A stretch of 64,000 bases of DNA from Heterobilharzia americana (taxonomy: Eukaryota; Platyhelminthes; Trematoda; Strigeidida; Schistosomatidae). The notes under the pieces were generated by a model. It did no database searches and was not told where the DNA came from. It worked only from the letters and a program-made list of their open reading frames with translations. The position numbers and the translations under genes were made by a program. This document shows, one piece after another, positions 26,379-35,323 of this stretch (position 1 is the stretch's first letter; every line of letters begins with the position of its first letter). The DNA lies in assembly GCA_944470555.2 (NCBI GenBank), contig CALYCZ020000098.1, forward strand, positions 1 through 64,000, in the 5' to 3' direction.

Positions 26379-26651
26379 GCTTTCCAAGCTTTTTTAGCAT
26401 CATCCACTGACTTGTACGTTATAAAACAATAACCAACAGTAGACCCCTGCAGATCACCAGCTTTATGCACAGGAAAATGAAAATCAGACAAATCGCCAAA
26501 CTGCTTAGCTAGTTGCAAAACTGCGAATTCCGTAGTGCGCTTTGGCAGACAGCCTAGCCAAATTCAATGTGGATCACCATTAACTTCAAAAGAATCACTA
26601 CAATCACCGCAGACAATAAAGCGATCATCTTTCACTTCCATTTGGAGGAAA
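26379..26651 (-). CDS. RBM18: RBM18-like exon 2, RRM N-terminal half, with in-frame TGA
   Basis: The acceptor is GTGCAG (AG at 26,653-26,652) and the donor GTAAGT (GT at 26,378-26,377). The exon encodes MEVKDDRFIVCGD...NGDPH, then TGA, then IWLGCLPKRT (RNP2 strand), a helix (EFAVLQLAKQFG), and the RNP1 strand (STVGYCFITYKS) with KSVDDAKKAW opening the second helix. His at codon 25 and the codon 26 position match the distance from the start in human RBM18 (as I recall it). The frame is otherwise uninterrupted for 91 codons. The RRM call is firm; the orthology is an inference from motif and length. Confidence 0.8.
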
Positions 26652-26746
26652 CTGCACAGACTATCGGATCAATGCAAAAAAACGCACAAAGTAATCATAT
26701 ACACAAAGACTTTTTGTTATAATAAGCAGGATATTTGGTAACGTAC

Positions 26747-26859
26747 AGTTTTACAAGCCTTCTAAACATAGAGCTGTGATTCACTTGACTAGACACCTGA
26801 CTTTTAACTGGTTTGATCACCATTTTATCCACCAAGGTTTGGGAAAAAGATTTCATCAT
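26747..26859 (-). CDS. RBM18: RBM18-like exon 1 (N-terminal extension or 5' UTR)
   Basis: An open stretch from ATGATG (26,859-26,854) encodes 37 residues plus two bases (MMKSFSQTLV... ending FRRLVK), then a GTACGT donor (GT at 26,746-26,745). An in-frame TAG lies upstream. The 95-bp intron ends in a pyrimidine-containing tract and GTGCAG. Short 5' introns are common in schistosome genes. The join is in frame with exon 2 through Leu-Phe-Leu-Gln to the downstream ATG at 26,641. Family length favours starting at that downstream ATG, which would make this stretch leader sequence, but its open frame and strong donor support real transcription. Confidence 0.5.
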
Positions 26860-27014
26860 AATCTCCTACAATTGATTTCAACATGAATTCCCAAGACACT
26901 TCAACAATAAATTACCACGCAAATAGTGGTAACCAGGTCGCTCCTTAAGTGTACCGCAACCCAAACAACAAGTTAAAGGTTTACGGACTCGAATAGATAG
27001 AATAAAGGCAAACA

Positions 27015-27365
27015 TTACGCCTGTTATGATGAGAAGTTGTGAAAACGAACAGAAATACTTAACGACTGGTAGTCGAGCGTAAGACGATGCAACCTGAGTG
27101 ATTCGCAAAGAAAAATCAAAAGACTGGAAACCAGATGAGTTGATAGTATCTCGGACTGAAGCATTTATGAGTGAAAACTGACCCTATTTACAGTTTACAA
27201 TAACCTTTAAAGACAAGGAATCATTAGTACATTTAAAGAGTCAGGAGCCAATCAGAACAATAGTGGGTCATACGAAATGTGACCCATGTGCGGAAAAGAG
27301 CACGAATAAACAGTTCAAATATATACAGAACTTTAAGTATAGAATAGAAAGGATATCGGCATCCT
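27015..27365 (+). repeat. Dispersed repeat, copy 2 (possible solo LTR)
   Basis: Partner of 23,060-23,410 in the same orientation (shared TGTGACCCATGTGCGG, GACAAGGAAT, CAGTTCAAATATATACAGA). It lies about 150 bp upstream of the first exon of the RBM18-like gene, so it could overlap that gene's promoter region. Confidence 0.6.
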
Positions 27366-28486
27366 TAACAGTACCACTTTGAACCAACCATCAGCACTTA
27401 TCACATGGTAGATTGACTTTGTAACCTAATACGTAACACTCACAATATCTAAAATGTTCGGAATATTTCAAATAATCATAACAGCTAAAATGCCTTCAAT
27501 TCTAAGTTTATGAATTTACTTGCATCAAGTGGATAACTACAACGTTTTTCATAGATACAGTCAACCGTATCCCTTGCAACGTCAACTAAATACCTATACT
27601 TCTACCAGTGATTGGATGGGTGTGAACCTCAGTGCATACATTATAACTTTGATATACTGTTCTGTATATTAAAACTATTAGTGCCATCCCACTAACCATG
27701 AAAAAATCTCTACTCAACCCATCAAGAGTCATTGCTGTAAAAGACTCCCTAGTATGCTCCATTTAGCTGTAGACGTCATTCTAGAGGTAAATTTCACCAC
27801 CGACCAGAAAATAAGGCTCAAAAATGCCTTACTTATTTCAGAATACAAAGAAAATAAGTCCCTGATAAGTGAAAAAGTTTATAGCTAGTCATCCATAGGA
27901 TCAGTTCGTGCAAGTGATTAGTAGCATCCATTAGATTTCTGATAGTACAAAACTACTGACAAATAGTACAACAATGTTTGTATTGTACAAAAAATAAAAG
28001 TGACCCATCTTTCAGTTGTAACTAGATTGTGTCCAAATGTAAGTCCAGATGGAAGAGCCTATACAAAGCATTTACCCAGACATATATGTCGACTAATTGC
28101 GTACTAACATGTCTTTAGTCATCAATGAAAAAAGCTCCACACAACTTTGACCGTATCCAAGACACTTCAATACATTTTACTCCCTGTCAAGAATGGTACA
28201 TCTTCAGGCTAGATTGTTGTCGTTGTTATTACTATTGTTATTGTGTACTATGTGATAATTCAACATAAATGAGCATTACAGTTTTGTTAGAAACACAGAT
28301 GAACATAAGATCAACTCTCAGTGCTCCGATTGACGTTTCTCAACATCAGCGGTAGCCCGCCCTGCTTAAAACAAAGGCCTCTAACCCAGGTTAGCATACT
28401 TTACGTTAAAAACAGAGAGATTTCAACAATATGACCAATATGGTCCTCTGTAAAAAAGACTAAAAGTCAGAATAAACAGGGGAGCT
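27366..28486. other. No gene recognised
   Basis: AT-rich sequence upstream of the RBM18-like gene with no supported feature. Confidence 0.4.
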
Positions 28487-29240
28487 GGTATTACTGCGTG
28501 ACGCTTCTCGTTGCTATACTTCATATCAGCGCACCAAGCGAGAAAGCATGAAAACCAAAGATAAAGAAAGCAGTCGAAAGTGCTATAAAATCGTGATAAG
28601 ACAACAAAGACGAATAAGAAAACATTGAATTCAGTATGACGATTAAGATTAGAATAATGTGCGGATACATCTACACCAACGAGATCGATTCCGAGCCATG
28701 TAACCTATAATCTCCAACCACTACTTTCTGCTGTCACACGGAAACCCAACCAGGAAGTCTACATTTCCCTACATGGCTCACACTAACAGTCAAAAACTTC
28801 ATGCAACGGTGTTATGTTTTAGTTTGGCTACTTATAACCTTTTCTAGCTTAGACCTGCTTCAGTTAACATTGTACGCCAATACACACGGTGACTAGGTAT
28901 GCGTAACACATATTTCAGCCACCTCAGTCGATAAAGGTTCACAAACTCATCATCTGATGTTCCCGCCCACCTGAAAACTCCATGCATGACTTCTATATTA
29001 CAGACGACGAGACGGAAACCTTTGTACACACTCCAATGAAAAAGTTGAATAACAATGGTGAAAGGTGACATCCTTGACGTACAAAACACATCTAACGACT
29101 GACCATGTGTTTTTACGCACCAACGGAATGAGGTACTTGCTTGGCGCTCCTTCCAATCGTACTTAATTTGGTTCAACTGCCTGTAATAACCAAGTTGCTT
29201 GGTCGCATTTAAGGTTGAGGAGTGGTTATAGACGAGGTCG
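28487..29240 (-). mobile_element. RTE-type LINE 3' half (second family), decayed
   Basis: The minus frame 29,176-28,844 carries 'CVKTHGQSLDVF' and 'MSPFTIVIQLFHW', equivalents of the RT 'VRQGCPLSPFLFNF' block, and then 'NLYRLRWLKYVLRIPSHRVYWRTML', the hallmark C-terminal region of this RTE family. Below 28,840 the reading continues with frameshifts into 'RNRSRWCRCIRTL'. The catalytic region between the two blocks is deleted. The same family gives the relics at 18,265 and 24,295, both in the other orientation. Confidence 0.7.
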
Positions 29241-30235
29241 TCATACTATAGTTTACCAGTTCTCTACATCTAAACAAAAGCGAATTCAACGCCGAATCGT
29301 AAACACAAACATAAACGTATTTATCCAAATGCATAGAAAATATTCTGTTATCACGAAGACACTAGTTTTTGTCTTAAACATATAAGGTTATTAAGTAACA
29401 TCTTCCAACACCAGGAACTTAGCAACAAAAGAAAACCCAGTTCCCTACACTTCATACACGAAGTCTTGATATCTGAGACAATTCCAGGAAAAATTAATGG
29501 GTTCAGACGGAGGCAGACATGGGACCAGTATGGCAGAGATAGGTATCCCAAGATCCTGCACCATATGAGACAAATGCAAAAATACTTCTTTCTCTTTCCT
29601 AAAAGAAAAGAGGCTTTAACTCAACATCACTTATTGGTATTCTTACCTGGAGATCATGAATATATGATAAAATGACATGCCCGCACAACCAAGCATATTT
29701 AGTCATAAGTAAGAGTGAGATAACAGAATTGTTTGGCAGAATGGTATGATTGGTAGGCAACAACGCACGCGCTTTGAAAACAAGAAGTGGATTTTCCCGC
29801 GCTTTTGACATTTGCCGTTTTTGTTGTGTAATCCACATCAAAAGCCTTCTTAAAAACCTTGGCTTCGTTTTCATATAAACACTCTTCTAATCAGGTTCTA
29901 TCCTGATAATAGATATCCTTAACATTCCTTCTATGTTTTTAATATCTTCAAAATAAATTTTCCTTCCTCATAACATTTTATATCGAACACAGATATTCCC
30001 TCTTATATCTGTATTCTGGGGAGGGACTTACGTAGCACTTTTATTTCACTGTATTGTGTTGATATATGTAACAACTCATTGAACGTTTTTTGCTTAGTTG
30101 TACTGATAAAGACTTTTCCTCGCTCGTTGACCAATACAACATCCTGATTTATACTTCGCGTTAACTCTTGATATTTACGCTGTCTGACGCAGGTGGATCA
30201 GCAGTGTCGGGAATTATAAATAGGCGACAGTGCAT
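29241..30235. other. Unassigned; contains an unrecognised open frame
   Basis: The plus frame 29,466-29,675 (GFRRRQTWDQYGRDRYPK) has a somewhat coding look but no family I know. The overlapping minus frames could equally be the real one. Short AT-rich flanks; no splice signals that settle it. Confidence 0.3.
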
Positions 30236-30910
30236 CTGGACACGTATATGAAATTTGGAGTCAGATTTCAGGGCTCGACAATCGTACACCACTACTCTTA
30301 GTCTTTGAACTAAAAGACTCGGGTGCCATCATCAGTCATGATTTGAAAACCTCGGCAAACTGTAATCAGCTCCAGCAAAGGGCTTCCGTATATTATGGTC
30401 CATCCGCAGAACTTTAAAAAGTTTTCATGAGGACATGCTGAGAATACTCTTCTCTACCTACGTTAGACCCCACTTGCATCCACGAGACCAGCCCATGCCT
30501 AAAAAAGGATGCTGACACAATCGAGTGTGTTCAAAGGGTAGGTGCTAAGCTTGTGGCAGGCCTTCCGAATCTGTCCTATGAGGAACGACTAGATCAGCCA
30601 AACTTATTCCAGTAGGAAACAGGGTGATCTCATACTGGCATTTCGTATTCTAAATCATGACTTCGGTACTGATATGTCCTGTATTTTCTCCCCCGCTACG
30701 ACTGACTATCACCGAGGGCACCACAAGAAAATTCAAAAACCACGATCGAATCAACCTACAGTGAATCTGCGTCTCTCCCAACGTGTAGTCAACGACTGGA
30801 ACTCCTTACTTCAGCAAGCAGTATGAGCATCTTCTGTCAAAACGCCCAAGGAGAAACCAGATCTTCACAAAGACATTTTCTACAAAGATTAACAAAGACC
30901 AACTGGTCTG
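30236..30910 (+). mobile_element. CR1-like LINE, RT C-terminal relic
   Basis: Across frameshifts the reading follows the post-RT region of CR1-type elements: 'ELKDSGAIISHDLKTSANC', a 'TYVRPHLH' equivalent (30,460), 'DTIECVQRVGAKLVAGLPNLSYEERL' in pieces (30,513-30,595), 'GDLILAFRI' (30,628), 'TDYHRGHHKKIQKP' (30,703), and 'HRVVNDWNSL' (30,780). No intact frame. The 3' end is not clear. Confidence 0.7.
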
Positions 30911-31591
30911 CTATCCTTACCACTGAAACCGACTGATAGAAGTTCAAATGAAAACCTAGGTCACTGCAAAACTCGAACCAGAAGTCACTATGCTAACACA
31001 ACCGTAACCTATCCACTGAGCTACAAGAACTAACAGTTGATCAGGACTACATTCTACCTAAATTACCAAAATAAAAAGATTCAGTGGAACAGAATAAATA
31101 TCTGTTCAACCCAACAGTCATGTGAATACAGAAACTTTGACGAAGATCCTCCGAATAACCAAAGCAATCACAAGAAGTTCTGCAAAACTTGAAAGCGCTA
31201 CATAGAATGTGTCGCACTGTCCTAAATGCATTCTACGGTACTTACCATATGTGGTAAGTTACTGAAGGGCGCCTAGTCTTTACCGGCTGGGAATCCCACA
31301 ATCCTGCGCATAAATACAAACTGGTGGTGTACGAAGTTCCATGGATTTTATTGGGTGAAAACTGATGTGCTCACAAGACATCACTAAAAGTTACTTATCC
31401 AGCTGCCCAAAAGTGCTAGCAACAAAAGTACTCCGGAAAGTGCGCCTGTTGCTCCTCAGGCCATTCGACATTGAATAGCATGCTGTCAAACATGCACCAC
31501 CCAGTTGGCTAATGTACGAAAGCCAATAATGTATTGATCTTCAGGACTTAGTCGTCTCGGTCATTAGTGTTCCTGCAGTAGGTAAGAAAGT
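30911..31591. other. Unassigned sequence between LINE relics
   Basis: Could be 3' UTR of the flanking elements. No coding similarity recognised on either strand. Confidence 0.35.
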
Positions 31592-32600
31592 CTCCTTTGT
31601 TATCCTGGCTTTAGCTCTGATGAGGTTCAAATGGTTCAAATAGTTGTTGACGGAATAGATAAAGCCTTTGCTTGGCTGGCTTCCGCGTCTCAAAGCCATG
31701 GATCATTACTTCGTGTGGCTGTTAACCTGCGTACAAGTAAATAATGAAGAAAAAGTGGAGGTTAAAAAGTGAAAATTCAATTAGTTCTGGGCAGATCCCA
31801 GCTACATGCCAAGTCAGTATCCAACTGGCGTTTAAAGAACTCAGACGAAGCAGCCTGGATTACACTTGCAGGAAGAGCATTTCAGGGTTTGACAACTCTT
31901 AGGAAACAGAAGTTGTGCCTGGTATCTAACGTGCTACGTTCCAGGCTTAGTCTCTGTATGTACTCTAAGGTTAGTGCTCCAGCTAAGATTTATTGAGTGA
32001 TGGAGTGGGTGTCCAGGTGTGCCCGGGATGGTGTAAGTCATTATCAAGTCTCCTCTCAGCCTTCTGTGTTCCAGAGTATACGGATCCATCGCAACCACTC
32101 GTTCTTTGTATCTTCTAGACCTGGTTAGATTGGTTTCGTAGACAAACTAGAAGCAACAGTAACATGGCCACTCCTGCATAAAAGGATTGCTAAGTTTTCA
32201 ATCAGGAATTCTTCATTTGCGAAGATCCACTCCGTGTGAGATGGGGTCTGAATCCTCCTCGACCACGTTACTGTTCTCACATTTTTCGTTAGCCCAAGCT
32301 CGCCAATTGGATGAAAGAATTGGCTTTCACCGGAATCGTCACTCCCGCTAAACGCGTAGTCTACAAAGTTAGGTAGGTAAAAGTCGCCCAAAATTAATAT
32401 GCGTGTGCCCCAGCTTAAGATAGTGACCGACTGCTATAAGCACCTGGTCATCACTCTGAAAGTCGGCAGACGGCTTCCTATGAACGACTGTAATAGCCAA
32501 AATCCAATAATCTTGGCCTGGAAGCAAGAAATGATTATGCGGTGCGAACTAACGTGAATCTGACTAGTTCCTGCGTCCTACTGCATAGCTTCCGAACTTA
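31592..32600 (-). mobile_element. CR1-like LINE with endonuclease joined to RT end
   Basis: Minus strand. From about 32,560 the reading is the second half of an apurinic-type endonuclease, best in the open frame 32,391-32,125: 'GDFYLPNFVDYAFSGSDDSG' (GDFN-type motif with Asn changed to Tyr) and 'EFLIENLAILL', with the final 'SDH' motif decayed to SGH. From about 32,100 it jumps to the last part of the polymerase protein: 'YKERVVAMDPYTLEHRRLRG', 'GDLIMTYT'. The whole RT is missing, so this copy has a large internal deletion. The frame at 31,769-31,996 on the other strand is a shadow. Confidence 0.75.
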
Positions 32601-33250
32601 CACGAGTGGCGCACGGTCAAAGGTCGGATCAAAATATCAGAACACAGTTTCTAGTAAATCAGTGGCAGATTCGTAACAAAATCTGCGGTAATATCAAAGC
32701 GACAATAAGCTATATCAAAATCACAAAAATACCTCAACAATGCCGTTAGGTATTTCTACAGTCAAAAAGTTCCCGGGCGCAAATATGTAACAAACGGTAA
32801 AAACTGGTTAGACGAATACAATTGTCAAGTACCGGAGAGTCAATAAGAATACTTTCGACAAAACGGATCAAAACTCCGTCTGCCAGAATCAAATCAAATA
32901 TGCGATCCCAGTGGACAGTCAAGAGTCACACAGTTAAATCACAGCACAACCGTAAGTTGAAAACAATCATTTAATCCAGGTAAATGTCTAAATCCAAGCG
33001 TTAACCCCTGAGTGAGAAATTTCTCACTCTAAAAGTGTTACCTTTTCCAGCAATTCAGACTAGTAGAACTGAAAACATTTACTGTGGTGCAAGTCACTAA
33101 AGAATGGAAGAATCGTCGTTCAAAGGTAGTGAATATTACACATACGTAAAACATAATGGACTTCACATTAAAGTATGCAGCGTCGTCAAGGAGATAAATT
33201 GACTGTTAAACGAATTCTGTTGGATGGATTACTACAAGACGAGATAGTAG
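32601..33250. other. Unassigned; contains a 20-bp palindrome
   Basis: May include decayed upstream sequence of the minus-strand LINE. GAGTGAGAAATTTCTCACTC at 33,010-33,029 is a perfect palindrome. No gene. Confidence 0.35.
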
Positions 33251-35323
33251 AGGCCTATTTGTAACTACCCTTTTCTTAGACTTCAAGCAAGCATTCGATA
33301 AGGTGCCTCACAAACGCCTGGTCACTAAGTTGCAATCATATGGTTTCCGAGACCCGTTACTGTCCTGGCTCAGAACGTCTTTAGAGGGTCGCTTCCAAGT
33401 AGTAAAATTCAGTAATTGCTACTCCACCCCTAGACTTATACAAAGTGGTGTCGTCCAGGGTAGTGTGCTAGGACCGATACTTTTCCTAATCTATGTAAAC
33501 GATATCTGCAGTGTTATCCGAAATGGCATACCCTACCTTTTCGCTGACGACTTGAAGATAGTCTACAGCTTTTCTCCTGCAGCACTAACACAGGGTTTCT
33601 CTCAAATACAAGAAGATCTGAAGAGGATATTCATATGGAGCGAGACCTGGCAGCTCCCTCTAAACCCAAATAAAAGTGGCATCCTCCACTTCAATAAATC
33701 CCACCCTGAAGTAACACTACACTTGGGTGACATTGCACTGCAGGTATACAACACTGTGAAAGACCTCGGAATCACTTACTCCAGAAGTTTGACTTTTACG
33801 GAGTATGCAGACTCAGTAGTTTCCAAGGGCAGAAGACTCATCGGTCTTCTACACAGAAACATACTCATACCTGAGGCAAAACTTATACTGTACAAGGCTA
33901 TGGTTCGCCCAATATTAGAGTACTGCACCGTTATCTATGGTAGCATGAATGTGTCGGACAGAATTCGAGTAGAGAACATTCAACGGAACTTTACTCGGCG
34001 CCTACTAATACATAACGAAGGACTTCCTTACGAAGCAAGATGCAAAAAACTAGGACTAGAATCACTCTGGCTGAGACGCCTGAAGCTCAACTTAACACTT
34101 CTTTTTCGTCTTTTATTTACAAACCCTAAAACGAAATGTGCTGTCACTTTTAAAACAACACAGGCATATAATCTGCGTAATAGCGAGAACATCATCCCAA
34201 TAAATAAGTATCGCTCAAAACTTCGATGTAGGTTTTTCATAACGCAATACAGTATGCTGTGGAACAAACTTCCCGCTCCTATACGAGCATGCCGTTCGCT
34301 CGGCCAGTTTCAACGACTACTTAGTAAATTCCTCCTATCTAACGAATCTCATCAATTCGTTGACGGCCAAACCACAAACGGTAATGCCATGCACTAAGGT
34401 ACTACTGGTACCTAGACTCAAGGGAGACTAACAGCAATGACATAAGTATACAATGCCGAAAACTAAACGCAATAGTTTAATTAAGATCTAATTTCTTTGA
34501 AAAAAAAATGACCAAGAGTGAACAGGAAGCGGAGTGCGACACGATATGCTACAGTGAACTTATTAGATACTCAAATGTAACCTACTTTTCTTCACAACCT
34601 AACCGATCTCACGACTTAACACCTATTTCCTAAAAATCGCCCCTTAAAGTAATCTCTCTACTCCGAAAAGATAAAAGAACTGTCTGTCGGTGCATTTTCA
34701 TAGCATGCAACTCTTTATTATTTGCCCTTTGTCATCAGTACTTACATGTAAGTACTCTGCACCAACATAGTTTCGGTAGACCCGATATGGTAGTACTCAA
34801 CAGGCAACACCATGGTCATCCCCTCGTGACCAGATAAAGGGTGGTGGTCCGAAGAACAAAAAAAAACCACGAATTTCACCTAAATGTTTATAACTTCATC
34901 ATACGCTTGTACATAGGTATATAACAAGTTAATACCTGGTCAAATATCCTCTAATCTTTCTATTTCGTAGTGATATCTTCAGCTTCAGACTGACTTTCAT
35001 TACTGTCGTGCGCACCTTCATCTTCTTCCACCTAAGCTTACCTCTAAACAGTTGGTTCTGGACACTTCCTCAAGTAAGTTTAATAGTCAGTAAAAACTCA
35101 CCCAGATGTATCATGGTCGATCTACTCCTGTGTATTTTTGTGCTCCCGTTACAAATTTCGCCTGCTGCTCGCTTTTGTTATTCACTTCTCAGGTTTGCTT
35201 AACCAGTCCTGCATTCAAATGGAATCCTACAAATCGCATTCGCCAGTGGGAAATATTGCCATCAAAACCTGACGACGAACGCACACACCCCGAGGTCATG
35301 AATGTGATGCGGCCTCACCTTCA
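33251..35323 (+). mobile_element. CR1-like LINE A, plus copy, 5'-truncated
   Basis: It starts abruptly at GGCCTATTTGTAACTACCC, where similarity to the longer minus copy begins, and carries the RT from 'LFLDFKQAFDKVPHKR' on, then about 920 bp of 3' UTR. It stops at 35,319-35,323 (CTTCA), where sequence of LINE B takes over; about 215 bp of A's own 3' end are missing here. It differs from the reverse complement of 37,089-39,171 by only a few bases (for example GACATTGCA against GATATTGCA), so both copies are young. Confidence 0.9.
33303..34397 (+). CDS. LINE A reverse transcriptase, C-terminal 364 codons (partial)
   Basis: This is the RT palm onward: 'GVVQGSVLGPILFLIYVNDI' near codons 49-68, the catalytic 'FADD' at codons 80-83, then the thumb and C-terminal region with 'LRRLKLNLTLLFRLLF' and 'MLWNKLPAP', as in CR1-type elements. 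The protein is identical, as far as I can read, to the last 364 residues of the 868-codon frame at 38,027-40,633. The apparent start is a GTG inside the domain (Val of VPHKR); the reading is open upstream to the truncation at 33,251. It is a fragment, not a functional gene. Confidence 0.9.
   Translation: MPHKRLVTKLQSYGFRDPLLSWLRTSLEGRFQVVKFSNCYSTPRLIQSGVVQGSVLGPILFLIYVNDICSVIRNGIPYLFADDLKIVYSFSPAALTQGFSQIQEDLKRIFIWSETWQLPLNPNKSGILHFNKSHPEVTLHLGDIALQVYNTVKDLGITYSRSLTFTEYADSVVSKGRRLIGLLHRNILIPEAKLILYKAMVRPILEYCTVIYGSMNVSDRIRVENIQRNFTRRLLIHNEGLPYEARCKKLGLESLWLRRLKLNLTLLFRLLFTNPKTKCAVTFKTTQAYNLRNSENIIPINKYRSKLRCRFFITQYSMLWNKLPAPIRACRSLGQFQRLLSKFLLSNESHQFVDGQTTNGNAMH

Larger units (their letters stand above)
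14212..26859 (-). pseudogene. RBM18: RBM18-like RNA-binding protein gene, frame broken by one TGA
   Basis: Gene model on the minus strand: exons 26,859-26,747, 26,651-26,379, 19,964-19,722 and, tentatively, 14,269-14,212, ending in TAG. The introns are 95 bp, 6.4 kb and 5.4 kb. The phases fit throughout (2, 2, 2), giving 228 codons from the first ATG or 187 from the ATG at 26,641; human RBM18 is about 190 residues. The RRM has RNP2 'IWLGCL' and RNP1 'GYCFITY', and 'FPVHKAGDLQG' parallels the RBM18-specific 'FLFHKSG'. RBM18 is a small single-RRM protein of unclear function. A single TGA (26,566-26,564) falls at codon 26 of the shorter frame, where RBM18 has Arg (CGA to TGA). With no frameshift and intact splice sites elsewhere, a sequencing error, a null allele or a very young pseudogene are all possible; I type it as a pseudogene only because of that codon. 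Confidence 0.65.

Noticed and set aside
26564..26566. TGA as selenocysteine codon
   Set aside because: The family has Arg, not Cys, at this position, and no selenocysteine context is expected in an RRM protein.
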